Below, one piece after another: positions 24,523 through 33,747 of a DNA stretch of 64,000 nucleotides. Under the pieces are notes generated by a model, which worked only from the letters and a program-made list of their open reading frames with translations, made no database searches and was not told where the DNA came from. Every line of letters starts with the position of its first letter. The stretch's first letter is position 1. This stretch comes from Actinomycetota bacterium (GTDB taxonomy: Bacteria > Actinomycetota > Acidimicrobiia > Acidimicrobiales > Microtrichaceae): assembly GCA_016703525.1 (NCBI GenBank), contig JADJBW010000009.1, forward strand, positions 62,001 through 126,000, read 5' to 3'. Position numbers and translations under genes: made by a program.

Positions 24523-25590
24523 GTGTTGGATCGAGTGGCCGGCCTGGTCAAGGAACTCGACGATGTCGACGCGATGCTCGGCGATCCGGCGGTGCTGTCG
24601 GATCAGCGGCGTGTCGTGGAGCTGTCGCGCCGTCGCAAGCAGCTCGATCCGATCGTCGAGCGATTCCACGAACTCTCATCGACGCTGGCCGACCTCGACG
24701 CGGCCAAGCAGTTGCTGGCCGAGGTGACCGGCGACGATCGAGAGCTGGTCCGTTCCGAGATCGATCAGGCCGAGGCCCGGCGGGTTGAGCTCGAGGCCGA
24801 GCTGCGCGTGCTGCTGTTGCCACGCGACCCGAACGATGACCGCAACGTGATCGTCGAGATCCGCGGTGCCGAGGGCGGAGAGGAAGCGAACCTGTTCGCC
24901 CGCGACCTGTTCGAGATGTACCGGGGGTTCGCCGGACGGCAGGGATGGAAGTTCGAGGTGCTGACGTCGTCGGAATCCGACCTGGGCGGGTTCGCCGAGG
25001 TGGTCGTGCTCATGTCGGGCGACGCGGCGTGGAGCCGGCTCAAACACGAGGCCGGGCCGCACCGGGTGCAGCGCGTGCCGGTCACCGAGTCGCAGGGGCG
25101 CATCCACACGTCGTCGGCCACGGTGACGGTGTCGCCGGAGGCCGAGGAGATCGACGTGGAGATCGACCCGAACGACCTGCAGATCGACGTCTACCGCTCA
25201 TCGGGTCCCGGCGGTCAGTCGGTGAACACCACCGATTCCGCCGTGCGGGTGACCCACAAGCCGACCGGGCTCGTGGTCGCGATGCAGGACGAGAAGAGCC
25301 AGTTGCAGAACAAGGCGAAGGCGCTGCGGGTCCTGCGGTCGCGCCTTCTGAAGCTGCACCAGGAACGCCAGGAGGCGGAGGCGTCCGACGTGCGCCGGAG
25401 CCAGATCGGCGGCGGTGGGCGAAGCGAGAAGATCCGCACCTACAACTTCAAGGAGAACAGGGTGTCGGACCACCGGATCGGCCTGACGCTCTATCAGCTC
25501 GACAAGGTGTTGGCCGGCGAGCTCGACGAGGTGAGCGACGCGCTGGTCGCCGACGAGCGCTCGCGTCAGCTCGCGGCGCTCGATCGATGA
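24523..25590 (+). CDS. prfA: Peptide chain release factor 1
   Basis: A 355-residue class I release factor for UAA and UAG. The codon-recognition tripeptide lies in PVTESQGRIHTSSATV (PxT motif, the RF1 type), and the catalytic GGQ is in SSGPGGQSVNTTDSAVR. The GTG at 24523 matches the usual N-terminus of RF1 and the leaderless promoter. Its stop overlaps the prmC start (ATGA), a coupling with the enzyme that methylates the GGQ glutamine. Confidence 0.96.
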   Translation: MLDRVAGLVKELDDVDAMLGDPAVLSDQRRVVELSRRRKQLDPIVERFHELSSTLADLDAAKQLLAEVTGDDRELVRSEIDQAEARRVELEAELRVLLLPRDPNDDRNVIVEIRGAEGGEEANLFARDLFEMYRGFAGRQGWKFEVLTSSESDLGGFAEVVVLMSGDAAWSRLKHEAGPHRVQRVPVTESQGRIHTSSATVTVSPEAEEIDVEIDPNDLQIDVYRSSGPGGQSVNTTDSAVRVTHKPTGLVVAMQDEKSQLQNKAKALRVLRSRLLKLHQERQEAEASDVRRSQIGGGGRSEKIRTYNFKENRVSDHRIGLTLYQLDKVLAGELDEVSDALVADERSRQLAALDR

Positions 25591-26519
25591 CCGACGGCGC
25601 GTCGGCGGCGGGTGACGAGCTCGACGCCACGCTCGCCCTGCGCGATCTGCTGTCGGAGGTGACGGCGCGCTTCGCCGCTGCGGCGATCGACGGCGCGGAG
25701 CGCGAGGCCCGTTGGATCGTCGAGGAAGCGAGTGGGCACGAGGGCCCCGAGTTCGCGCTGTCGCTCGATCGGCCCGCGACCGAACGCGAGGTGGTGCGAA
25801 TCGACGCGATGACGGCACGACGGGTTGCGGGCGAGCCGCTCCAGTACGTGCTGGGCCGTTGGGCGTTCCGTCACCTCGACCTGGCGGTCGACTCGCGGGT
25901 GTTGATCCCGCGTCCCGAGACCGAGGTAACGGCCGAGGTCGCGATCGATGCCGCGCGCCGGGTTGCCGAGCCGATCGTGGTCGATCTCGGCACCGGGTCG
26001 GGGGCGATCGGGCTCTCGGTCGCGTGGGAATGCCGGCACGCGCACGTGTGGGCGACCGACCGATCCTCCGAAGCGCTGGAGGTCGCCCGTGCGAATCTCG
26101 CCGGGCTCGGCCGAGCGGGTGCGCGGGTGCGGCTGGCTGCGGGGGACTGGTTCGGGGCGCTGCCGGATGATCTGGTCGGCCGGGTCGACGTGGCGGTGTC
26201 GAACCCGCCGTACGTGCGCCTCGACGACCCGCTGCCACCGGCGGTCGAGCGGTGGGAGCCCGCGGCCGCGCTCCGATCGGGTGCGGATGGCCTCGACGAC
26301 ATCCGCTCGATCATCGCTGCGGCGCCACGGTGGATGTCGTCGGGGGGAGCGATCGTGCTCGAAGCCGACCCGCGTCAGATGTCGGCGATCGGCGACCTGC
26401 TGGTGCGGGCGGGCTTCGTCGATCCACAGGTGCGGCCGGATCTGGCCGGGCGGGAGCGGGTGGTCACGGCGCAGTGGGGACTGCTGCCCCCGGCGCAGCG
26501 GGGCCCGCATCCTCGCTGA
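25587..26519 (+). CDS. prmC: Release factor glutamine N5-methyltransferase
   Basis: A 310-residue SAM-dependent methyltransferase that modifies the Gln of the GGQ motif of release factors. An N-terminal helical domain covers about 1-100 (EREARWIVEEASG), followed by RVLIPRPETE, the SAM-binding VVDLGTGSGAIGL and the catalytic SNPPYVRL. It is translationally coupled to prfA. The 3' end overlaps the convergent gene at 26464 by about 56 bp. Confidence 0.93.
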   Translation: MTDGASAAGDELDATLALRDLLSEVTARFAAAAIDGAEREARWIVEEASGHEGPEFALSLDRPATEREVVRIDAMTARRVAGEPLQYVLGRWAFRHLDLAVDSRVLIPRPETEVTAEVAIDAARRVAEPIVVDLGTGSGAIGLSVAWECRHAHVWATDRSSEALEVARANLAGLGRAGARVRLAAGDWFGALPDDLVGRVDVAVSNPPYVRLDDPLPPAVERWEPAAALRSGADGLDDIRSIIAAAPRWMSSGGAIVLEADPRQMSAIGDLLVRAGFVDPQVRPDLAGRERVVTAQWGLLPPAQRGPHPR

Positions 26520-27334
26520 GTCGCGTGGGGTCGGGAGCGCCGACGGGGACGATCTCGGCGACGAAGCGATCGAACAGCGCGGTGTCCACGTCGTCGTCGA
26601 AGTACACCGCCGAGATGAACACCGAGCCGTTGAACTCGACGACGCGGGCACGGACCGTTCCGCGGCCGGCACCGTCGGGCCAGTTGTCGTAGTTGGCGAC
26701 CACCTCGAAGTGGCGGCCGTACGGCGGGTCCTGCAGCTCGGTGGTGGATGGGTTCGTCAGGGTGGCGTTCGGCCGGATCGAGCGGACCAGCTCAACGGCG
26801 GAGGAGCGCACGTCGACCGGGGCGGTGCCGTTTGCGACCACGAGCGCGGCATGCAGCGACTCGCGGGCGCGCACTCGCTCGCCGGTGGAGCGCGTCGTGG
26901 CGTCGAACACCTCGCGCCACTCCGCATCGACCCACACCGACGCCAGTTGCAGCGCCGGTGGGACCGTTGGCCGTCTCGATGATCGGGTCGCCCGGGAAGT
27001 CGGCGCGGTAGGCGGGGTTGGAGCGGTACGACTTCCAGTCGGAACCCTTCTCGACGACCCGCGGGAGGTGGGCCCAGTCGGGTCCGTATCCCAGCCAGAC
27101 GTAGTTGGTGGCGAGCGCCGCCACGATGACGAGCACGGCGACGACGCCGGGGCGGATCTCGGCGCGACGGTGGGCGTTTGCGACCGGGCGCGACCACAGC
27201 GCCTCCTCGTAGATCGCCGTAGTGACCAGCGGGTCCGACGTCAGCGGGCGCGTGCAGATCTGGCAGCGGCGGGCGCCGGCCTCGTTTCGAGCGCCGCACA
27301 GCGGGCACTTGGTCTTCTTGGTGATGACGGACAT
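26464..27334 (-). CDS. Zinc-ribbon membrane protein, unknown function (probable frameshift near 26960)
   Basis: The protein starts MSVITKKTKCPLCGARNEAG with a paired CxxC...CxxC zinc ribbon at about 10-28, then a membrane helix near 60-80 (VVAVLVIVAALATNYVWLGY). Reading in this frame stops making sense after IIETANGP. One extra C at about 26960 moves the coding frame to PALQLASVWVDAEWREVF and the rest, down to the stop at 26464. The repaired protein would be about 289 residues: zinc ribbon, helix, extracytoplasmic domain. The family is not recognised. It is convergent with prmC and overlaps its end. Confidence 0.6.
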
Positions 27335-27456
27335 GCCTGGTCCTTGCGTCGCGGTCGCTTCGTTCAGATCGGCACCGCGCCGGGTGACATTGAGCTTCTG
27401 TCGCGCAGCCGACCGCTGGGCGCCGAGTCGACTTGCTCGCCGGCACGGCGGCCGGG

Positions 27457-27462
27457 TACGAC
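27457..27462 (+). promoter_or_regulatory. Candidate leaderless -10 box (TACGAC) for tsaC
   Basis: TACGAC is followed by 6 bases and ATG at 27469, which favours this ATG over upstream codons. Confidence 0.35.
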
Positions 27463-27468
27463 CGGGTG

Positions 27469-28104
27469 ATGGATCGGTTGGATTGGATGGACGCCGCGCG
27501 GGCGCTGCTCGACGGCGGGTGCGTCGCATTGCCGACCGACACGGTGTACGGCCTCGCGGTGCGAGTGGCCGATCGGGCGGCGGTAGGCCGCCTCTTCGAC
27601 GTGAAGGGGCGCGCCGCGACCCGAGCGATAGCGGTGCTGGTGAGCGACGCGGCGATGGCACGCTCGTTGGGCGTCGCTCGCGACGCGGCGTGGACGTTCG
27701 CTGCGGCGCTCTGGCCGGGAGCGCTCACCGTCGTGGTGGATCGGTCTCCCGAGGTTGTCGCGGACCTGGGGGGCGACGCGACCTCGATCGGGTTGCGCGT
27801 GCCGGCGCACGATCGTCTGCGCTCGCTGATCGCCGAAGTCGGTCCGCTCGCCACGACCTCGGCCAACGCAAGCGGGGAGCCCGCGCTCGTCGATGCGGCG
27901 AGCATCGCCGCATCGTTCGGCGGGCGGATCGACGGCGTGGTCGACGGCGGGCGCCTCGACGGGCTCGCCTCGACTGTCGTCGACCTCCGCCGGGATCCGC
28001 CCACCGTCCTGCGTCGGGGCGCCGTGCAGGTCACCGATCTCGGCGAGCCATCGGAGCGGTCGGCCGGCGTGTCGGACCCGTCGACGCCGGAGGTCCGGCG
28101 CTAG
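27469..28104 (+). CDS. tsaC: Threonylcarbamoyl-AMP synthase (Sua5/YrdC/YciO family)
   Basis: A 211-residue enzyme that makes threonylcarbamoyl-AMP from threonine, bicarbonate and ATP, the first step of t6A37 tRNA modification. Signatures are GGCVALPTDTVYGLAV, the KGR segment, LWPGALTVVV, SIGLRVPAHD and ATTSANASGEPA. The product is short and lacks the Sua5 C-terminal domain, hence the YrdC/TsaC type. Its place after prfA-prmC is standard. Confidence 0.92.
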   Translation: MDRLDWMDAARALLDGGCVALPTDTVYGLAVRVADRAAVGRLFDVKGRAATRAIAVLVSDAAMARSLGVARDAAWTFAAALWPGALTVVVDRSPEVVADLGGDATSIGLRVPAHDRLRSLIAEVGPLATTSANASGEPALVDAASIAASFGGRIDGVVDGGRLDGLASTVVDLRRDPPTVLRRGAVQVTDLGEPSERSAGVSDPSTPEVRR

Positions 28105-28137
28105 GATCGGCCGCCGTACGCGGACCGAGGGGGCGCC

Positions 28138-28557
28138 GTGCCGTTCTGGAAGCCAGCACATGAGAGCGTCGAGTGGCTCAGCGGAGTCGCGTTCTTCGAC
28201 GGGTTCACCCACGACGACTTGCAGCAGGTCGTTGCGCTCGGCACCGAGGTGCTCGCCGAGCCGGGAGCGATCCTGATGGATCAAGGCGATACGGGCGTCG
28301 ACTGCTTCGTCATCGTGGAGGGATCGGCCGCGGTGCGGGTCAGCGGCGAGTTCGTCGCAACCGTGTCGGCGGGGACGATGGTGGGCGAGATGGCGCTCGT
28401 CGATCACCGGCCGCGCAACGCCACGGTGGTGGCGCAGTCGCCCATGAAGCTCCTCCGCTTCGACGCTCAGCAGTTCCGCCAGTTGCTCGACCAGATGCCC
28501 AAGGCGTCCGAGCGGGTCATGACGTTGCTCCACGATCGGTTGCTCGCGAACGACTGA
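28138..28557 (+). CDS. Cyclic nucleotide-binding domain protein
   Basis: A 139-residue protein consisting of one CAP-like cNMP-binding domain: GTEVLAEPGAILMDQGD strands, then the phosphate-binding cassette GTMVGEMALVDHRPRNATVV, in which the GE...R pattern for cAMP or cGMP is kept. There is no helix-turn-helix or effector domain, so it probably acts as a stand-alone ligand-binding or partner protein. The GTG start has GAGGGGG upstream, and TAGGAT at 28102-28107 is a possible -10. Confidence 0.85.
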   Translation: MPFWKPAHESVEWLSGVAFFDGFTHDDLQQVVALGTEVLAEPGAILMDQGDTGVDCFVIVEGSAAVRVSGEFVATVSAGTMVGEMALVDHRPRNATVVAQSPMKLLRFDAQQFRQLLDQMPKASERVMTLLHDRLLAND

Positions 28558-28579
28558 CGCCGGGCTCGTCGGCGCCGGG

Positions 28580-30058
28580 TCAGAGTTCGAAGATGTCGCC
28601 CCGGATCTCGATGGGTGTGCCGATGAGGTCGCCGGCCTCGAGCCGGGCCATCACCTCGGCGGAGCCGCTGGTCGCCCACGCCCGTGAGCCCTCTGGCGTG
28701 CGTGCGACCGCGATCGCATGCTCGGGCGAACCGTCGCGACCGTGCATCACGGTCCAGGTCTCGAGGTCGGCGGTCCCATTCCACTCCTCGACGACCTCCA
28801 CCGGCTCGGGTGCCAGGTCGTGGGCGGGGGTGGCCGCGGTGAAGGGGCGGCGGGGAGGGGTCGGCGAGTAGACGCCGAAGCTGTGCTTCTGGATGTTGCC
28901 GCCGTTGGCGGTGACGAGGCCGAACCCCTCGCCGTCGGAGCGCAGGTGCTCGACCATGGCAGCGATGGCGTGGCCGACGGGGTTGTTCCACGGCCCGCCG
29001 GCGAAGCAGAGGCCGCCCCACACGGTCGGCTCGCGGCCTGGGTCGAGCGGATCGATGCCCAGCTCTCGCGCGGCGATCTCGACCGCCGCGGGAAAGCAGG
29101 AGTACAGGTCGACGCGCGTGAGATCGTCGATCCCGACACCGGCAGCGGCCAACGCTGCGGGACCGCCCCAGCGGATCGCCTCGGAGGTCACGAACGACGT
29201 CCTGTTCGACATGAACGGGTCCTTCGCGTCGGAGCCGCCGTGCAGGAACACCCAGCGGTCGGTCGCCACGCCGAGCTCGGCGGCGGTCGCCGCGGAGCAC
29301 ACGATGGCGGCCGACGCCATGTCGACGTTTGGGTTGGACACCATGTGCTTGGTGTAGGGAAACCCGACGATGCGGTTCTCGGCGGTCACCTCGGTGATCT
29401 GGCGCGCCGTGTATGCCGTGCGGTCCCAGGCGTGGGGGTTCCGGGCGGCAACGGCGCTGAAGCGCTCCCAGATCTGCCCGAGCCGGTCCATGTGATCGTC
29501 GAGGGACCGGCCTTCGCCGTGGCGGAGCGCATTCTCGAACAACGGATAGGCCTGCGTCGGGAGCAGCACGCCGTGGGTCAGCTCCACCGGGTGGCCGAGG
29601 TCGAACTCCTCGCCGTCGGTCCACGTCGGGACCGTCTCGTCGTCCTGCTTGCGCCAGTCGAGATGCGTGCCCGACCGCCTGACCGCCATGCGCGTGCGGT
29701 AGGACTCGGCGCCGCACAGGAGGGCGAGGTCGAGTTGGCCGGCCGTGATGCGCTCGGCCAGCCGGTTCATCAGCATCTGCGGGGTGTTGCCGCCGACTGC
29801 GGCGGTCATCGTCGCCACGGAGCCGAGGCCCAGGTCGTCGGCCACGAGGCGAGCAGGGTCCCGGTATCGCCAGCTCACGATCGGGGTCACCGCAACGGCC
29901 TCGAGGCGACGAAGCGGGTCGCTGCGAACCCCGGCGTCGGCCGCTGCGGCCCGAGCGGCTGCGACCGCGAGCTCGATCGGTTCGGTCAACGCCTCGGTGT
30001 CGCGCGACAGCACCTGGCCGACACCGATGACGACGGGGGAGCGGGGATCGACCTTCAT
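28580..30058 (-). CDS. Thiolase-like acetyl-CoA acetyltransferase family protein
   Basis: A 492-residue thiolase-superfamily protein of the SCP-x-like branch. It has a VVIGVGQV start, a GGNTPQMLMNRLAERI segment and a C-terminal TANGGNIQKHSFGVYS. The nucleophile position reads CGAESYRTRM (about residue 125), and DLYSCFPAAVEIAARELG is the conserved later segment. An OB-like extension of about 100 residues ends the protein. It probably cleaves or forms a 3-ketoacyl-CoA-type bond; the substrate is unknown. It is on the strand opposite its neighbours and lies between the cNMP gene and the lipoprotein gene. Confidence 0.85.
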   Translation of the reverse strand: MKVDPRSPVVIGVGQVLSRDTEALTEPIELAVAAARAAAADAGVRSDPLRRLEAVAVTPIVSWRYRDPARLVADDLGLGSVATMTAAVGGNTPQMLMNRLAERITAGQLDLALLCGAESYRTRMAVRRSGTHLDWRKQDDETVPTWTDGEEFDLGHPVELTHGVLLPTQAYPLFENALRHGEGRSLDDHMDRLGQIWERFSAVAARNPHAWDRTAYTARQITEVTAENRIVGFPYTKHMVSNPNVDMASAAIVCSAATAAELGVATDRWVFLHGGSDAKDPFMSNRTSFVTSEAIRWGGPAALAAAGVGIDDLTRVDLYSCFPAAVEIAARELGIDPLDPGREPTVWGGLCFAGGPWNNPVGHAIAAMVEHLRSDGEGFGLVTANGGNIQKHSFGVYSPTPPRRPFTAATPAHDLAPEPVEVVEEWNGTADLETWTVMHGRDGSPEHAIAVARTPEGSRAWATSGSAEVMARLEAGDLIGTPIEIRGDIFEL

Positions 30059-30197
30059 GGCGTGTCAGCCTGCCGCGCCCGCGATCGACCCAGGAAATCC
30101 GCGCCGCGTCGGCTGATCTGGTGCACGCGCGGCGGATCGCGCCGGCATCGCGGTACCCGGGTGAGAGTGCTCACTTCTCGGGGTGGGGTGTGGTCCG

Positions 30198-30203
30198 TAC
30201 CGT
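30198..30203 (+). promoter_or_regulatory. Candidate leaderless -10 box (TACCGT) for the collagen-like lipoprotein gene
   Basis: TACCGT is followed by 8 bases and the ATG at 30212. Confidence 0.35.
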
Positions 30204-30211
30204 CGCTGGTC

Positions 30212-31021
30212 ATGTCGCGGTTGTGCGGGTCTGGTGGTCGGTGGCGTGGGGTGTCCGTCGTAGCGACGGGGGCGGCGTGCGCGGTGCTCGTGTTGGTGGT
30301 TGCGGCGGGGTGTTCCGACGCGGGCGAGGCGTCGGGCCGCTCGACCGATTCCACGGTGTTGGTCGGTGATCGGGAGTCAACCACGACCGCCGCTGGTGCC
30401 TCGGGTGCGTCGGGCGCGTCGGGTGCGACTGGAGAGACCGGGTCGTCGGGCGCTTCTGGTGTGTCGGGGTCGGTGGTGTGGGAGGTGACGACGCCGAGTT
30501 CGCGGGGGACGCATAACACGGCGGCGCCGGCGGCGGCGGGTGGGACGCCGGTGGCGACGTTGCCGTTGACGACGGTGCCGCCGAGTCCGTTGGGAGCCGA
30601 GATCGAGGCGGCGTATGTGGCGGCGTGGGAGGACTTCAAGGTTGCGGCGCAGCTCGACAACTACGAGACACCCCAGTTGGCGGATCACATCGTCGAGCCG
30701 ATGTTGGAGAAGTTCCGCGGCCTGCTGCGCGGCTACGACGTCGACGGCCACCAGCTGACGTGGGACAGCCCCGACGACTCGTGGCATCGCATCGAGCGGC
30801 TCGAACAGCTCGGCAACGGCGAGGTCGCCGCGGAGGTCTGCGAGTACGGCGACCAGATCGAAGTCGACCAGACGACCGGTGCGATCGCCGTGCGACAGCA
30901 GGTCGCCGGCCGATTCGAAGTGACGTTCACGAACATCGACGGGACCTGGAAATGGATACACCGACAGAAGCTCGACTCCGGCGGGGACCTGGCATCGGAC
31001 TGCGCCGTGCCGCAGCCGTAG
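30212..31021 (+). CDS. Exported lipoprotein with a short collagen-like repeat
   Basis: A 269-residue protein. The signal peptide ends in LVVAAGCSD, a good lipobox. The following linker holds eight or so Gly-X-Y triplets (GAS, GAT, GET, GSS, GVS) at about residues 58-85, reminiscent of bacterial collagen-like stalks, then a Thr/Pro-rich stretch and a C-terminal globular domain of about 130 residues (AYVAAWEDFKVAAQLDN; TFTNIDGTWKWIHRQ). The C-terminal part resembles small secreted nuclear-transport-factor-like domains, but I cannot name it. The next gene overlaps its end by 70 bp in another frame. Confidence 0.7.
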   Translation: MSRLCGSGGRWRGVSVVATGAACAVLVLVVAAGCSDAGEASGRSTDSTVLVGDRESTTTAAGASGASGASGATGETGSSGASGVSGSVVWEVTTPSSRGTHNTAAPAAAGGTPVATLPLTTVPPSPLGAEIEAAYVAAWEDFKVAAQLDNYETPQLADHIVEPMLEKFRGLLRGYDVDGHQLTWDSPDDSWHRIERLEQLGNGEVAAEVCEYGDQIEVDQTTGAIAVRQQVAGRFEVTFTNIDGTWKWIHRQKLDSGGDLASDCAVPQP

Positions 31022-31902
31022 CCTCGTGCCTCGTCGGGGCGCTCCTCGCCCACTCTCCCGCCGCATCGAGTCAGGGGCCCACCAACCAAGCGGGCGCCGC
31101 CGACCGCGGGGCGAGCGGTAGCGCGACGGGTGACGGTGCGGTGATCTCGGTGGGCCGCACCGGCGGCAACGGTCATCCCGGCAGCGGTGCGCCAGCAGCG
31201 ACCCGGCATCGCGCCGCACCCGCCGATCCGATCACCTGCCGGTTCTTCCTCCCCCGCGCCGACACCACAACCCTGTCGATCGGCAACGAAACCACCGACC
31301 TCGAACCCGGACTCCGCGTCTACCGGATCTGCTACCGCAACGGCATCCCCGTCACCCAACCCGCCTACATCACCATCCCCGCCGCCGGACCGGTCGCGCT
31401 CCCCGACCCCGCCGCGATCCTCCCCGACCTCATCGACCAAGCCGCCGACCAACTCACCATCCCCACACCCACCCCCCAACTCAACCCACCCGGCCAAACC
31501 CTGCCAAACCTCACCACCTGGCTCGACGCACCCCAACCCACCTCAACACTGTCCGCGACCGCGACGATCCCCGGCGTCACCGCCACCGCAACCGCAACCC
31601 TTCGCTCCACCCACTTCACCATCAACCCGGCCGCCGACGGACCCGCGTCCCGCGACGACGCCACCACCATCACCTGCCCAGGCCACGGCAGCGCGTACCA
31701 ACCGAACACCACGGCGAACCGCTCGACATGCGCCCACCGGTTCACCACCCCGACCCGCGACCTCACCGTCACCGTCACCACCGTGTGGCACCTCACCTGG
31801 ACCTCCAACATCGACCCCGGCGGCGACCTCGGCACCGTCACCGCAACCGCCACCGTCCCCTACCGGGTCCAAGAACTCGGCACCACCATCCGAACCCACT
31901 AA
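30952..31902 (+). CDS. Secreted Thr/Pro-rich protein, function unknown
   Basis: A 316-residue protein whose only usable start, ATG 30952, lies inside the preceding gene. The N-terminus has Arg residues followed by a hydrophobic helix (AAAVASCLVGALLAHSPA), a probable signal peptide, with no lipobox Cys at the right place. The mature part has STLSATATIPGVTATATATL, TITCPGHG and HRFTTPTRDLTVTVTTVWHLTW. Similar proteins of unknown function are frequent in actinobacteria. Codon choice is notable: the 3' two thirds are very rich in CAC, CCA, ACC and CAA codons compared with neighbours, which may indicate horizontal origin or compositional constraint. Confidence 0.65.
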   Translation: MDTPTEARLRRGPGIGLRRAAAVASCLVGALLAHSPAASSQGPTNQAGAADRGASGSATGDGAVISVGRTGGNGHPGSGAPAATRHRAAPADPITCRFFLPRADTTTLSIGNETTDLEPGLRVYRICYRNGIPVTQPAYITIPAAGPVALPDPAAILPDLIDQAADQLTIPTPTPQLNPPGQTLPNLTTWLDAPQPTSTLSATATIPGVTATATATLRSTHFTINPAADGPASRDDATTITCPGHGSAYQPNTTANRSTCAHRFTTPTRDLTVTVTTVWHLTWTSNIDPGGDLGTVTATATVPYRVQELGTTIRTH

Positions 31903-31986
31903 CACCCACCCGCCTCCCCGCACCGTGTCACACGCAGGTCGGCCCGAGCCGAACGCCGCCAGCACAGCCCCGACGCGGCCCTCCGC

Positions 31987-31992
31987 TAGTGT
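31987..31992 (+). promoter_or_regulatory. Leaderless -10 box (TAGTGT) for rpiB
   Basis: TAGTGT is followed by 7 bases and ATG at 32000. Confidence 0.5.
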
Positions 31993-31999
31993 CGACCCG

Positions 32000-32446
32000 A
32001 TGTCACGCATTGCCCTCGGTTCCGATCATGCGGGTTTCGTGCTCCGGTCCCAACTCGCCGACCATCTGCGTGCGGCCGGCCATTCGGTGGTCGACCTGGG
32101 CTGTGCAACACCCGAACGATGCGACTATCCCGACTTCGGTGCGGCCGTGGGCCGTGCGGTCGTGTCGGGCGATGCCGACCTCGGCGTCGCGGTCTGCGGT
32201 AGCGGGATCGGCATTGCGATCGCCGCGAACAAGGTGCCGGGCGTGCGCGCCGCGACGGTGCACGACGTGACCTCGGCCCGGCTGTGTCGCGAGCACAACG
32301 ACGCGAACGTCGTGTGCTTCGGCGAGCGCTTCATCGGCGTGCAGGTGGCGCTCGACGCGCTCGACGCCTTCCTCGCGGCGTCGTTCGAAGGTGGCCGTCA
32401 CGCCGACCGGGTCGCCAAGATCGACGCGCTGCTCCCGACCAATTGA
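32000..32446 (+). CDS. rpiB: Ribose-5-phosphate isomerase B
   Basis: A 148-residue RpiB/LacA/LacB-family isomerase interconverting ribose 5-phosphate and ribulose 5-phosphate. MSRIALGSDHAGF supplies the phosphate-binding and Asp residues. The catalytic base is C66 in CGSGIGIAIAANK, and the ring-opening His is in LCREHNDANV. It is followed after 38 bp by glyA, with a purine-rich ribosome-binding site for the second gene, so the two are likely co-transcribed. Confidence 0.94.
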   Translation: MSRIALGSDHAGFVLRSQLADHLRAAGHSVVDLGCATPERCDYPDFGAAVGRAVVSGDADLGVAVCGSGIGIAIAANKVPGVRAATVHDVTSARLCREHNDANVVCFGERFIGVQVALDALDAFLAASFEGGRHADRVAKIDALLPTN

Positions 32447-32484
32447 TCCGGAACGCCGTTCCGCCCGCCCGAGAGGACCTGCCC

Positions 32485-33729
32485 ATGACCTGGCCGAACG
32501 ATCGTGACCACGAGGTCTTCAACCTCATCGACCGCGAGGTCGAGCGTCAGAACTCCGGGCTGCAGTTGATCGCCAGCGAGAACTTCACCTCGCCCGCCGT
32601 GATGGAAGCGGTCGGCTCGGTGCTGACGAACAAGTACTCCGAGGGCTACCCCGGTCGGCGGTACTACGGCGGCAACCAGGTCGTCGACGAGATCGAGGCG
32701 CTCGCGATCGAACGGGTCACCTCGCTGTTCGGCGCCGAGGCCGCCAACGTGCAGCCGCACTCGGGCGCCAACGCGAACGTTGCCGTCTACCTGGCGTTGC
32801 TGCAGCCGGGCGACACCGTCCTGGGCATGAGCCTCGACCATGGTGGTCACCTGACCCACGGCAGCCCGGTCAACATCTCGGGTCGTACGTACAAGTTCGT
32901 CGGGTACCGCGTCACGCCCTCGGACGAGCGCCTCGATCTGGATCAGATCCGCGACCTGGCGCTCGCCGAGCGGCCCAAGCTGATCGTGGCGGGCGCCACG
33001 GCCTACCCGCGCATCATCGACCCGGCGCCGCTGCGCGAGATCGCCGACGAGGTCGGTGCGCTCCTCATGTTCGATGCGGCGCACATCGCCGGGCTCATCG
33101 CTGGCGGGGTGCATCCCAATCCCGTGCCGTTCGCGGACGTCGTCACGTTCACGACCCACAAGACGCTCCGCGGCCCGCGCGGCGGGTGCATCCTGTCGCG
33201 CGCCGACCTGGCCGCGTCCATCGACAAGGCGATCTTCCCGGGCCTGCAGGGCGGGCCGCTCGAGCACGTGATCGCCGGCAAGGCGGTGGCGTTCCGCGAG
33301 GCGGCCGACCCGTCGTTCGCCGACTATGCGCGGCGGATCGTCGCCAACGCGCAGGCGCTGGCCGCGGCGCTCGGCCAGCGAGGGTTCCGGCTGGTCTCGG
33401 GGGGCACCGACAACCACCTCATGCTCGTCGACCTTCGGCCGTTCGACGCGGAGTTGACGGGCAAGGACGCGCAGATCGCGTTGGACGATTCGGGCATCAC
33501 GCTCAACCGCAACACCATCCCCGACGATCCCCGCTCGCCGTTCGTCACGTCCGGCCTTCGCCTCGGAACCCCGTCGGTGACCACGCAGGGTTTGGACGAG
33601 ACCCACATGGTGCAGATCGCCGACTGGATCGAGCGGGTGCTGCGGGCGCCGAGCGACGATGCGGTCCGGTCGGCCGTGCGCGCCGAGGTGTCCTCGCTGT
33701 GCGCCGCGTTCGCCCCCTACGCGCGCTGA
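32485..33729 (+). CDS. glyA: Serine hydroxymethyltransferase
   Basis: A 414-residue PLP enzyme interconverting serine and glycine and feeding tetrahydrofolate with one-carbon units. Markers are LIASENFTSPAVMEA, YSEGYPGRRYYGG, the MFDAAHIAGLIAGG aspartate, and PLP lysine K226 in TTHKTLRGPRGG. GAGAGGA precedes the ATG. It is full length for the family. Confidence 0.96.
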   Translation: MTWPNDRDHEVFNLIDREVERQNSGLQLIASENFTSPAVMEAVGSVLTNKYSEGYPGRRYYGGNQVVDEIEALAIERVTSLFGAEAANVQPHSGANANVAVYLALLQPGDTVLGMSLDHGGHLTHGSPVNISGRTYKFVGYRVTPSDERLDLDQIRDLALAERPKLIVAGATAYPRIIDPAPLREIADEVGALLMFDAAHIAGLIAGGVHPNPVPFADVVTFTTHKTLRGPRGGCILSRADLAASIDKAIFPGLQGGPLEHVIAGKAVAFREAADPSFADYARRIVANAQALAAALGQRGFRLVSGGTDNHLMLVDLRPFDAELTGKDAQIALDDSGITLNRNTIPDDPRSPFVTSGLRLGTPSVTTQGLDETHMVQIADWIERVLRAPSDDAVRSAVRAEVSSLCAAFAPYAR

Positions 33730-33734
33730 CGCCG

Positions 33735-33740
33735 TAGCCT
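33735..33740 (+). promoter_or_regulatory. Leaderless -10 box (TAGCCT) for the WecA-like gene
   Basis: TAGCCT is followed by 7 bases and the GTG at 33748. Confidence 0.5.
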
Positions 33741-33747
33741 CGCGTTC

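Noticed and set aside
31365..31853. Val/Gly-rich minus-strand frame opposite the Thr/Pro-rich secreted protein
   Set aside because: The ACC/CAC codons of the plus-strand gene read as GGT/GTG on the other strand, which creates the frame. The plus-strand frame has the signal peptide.
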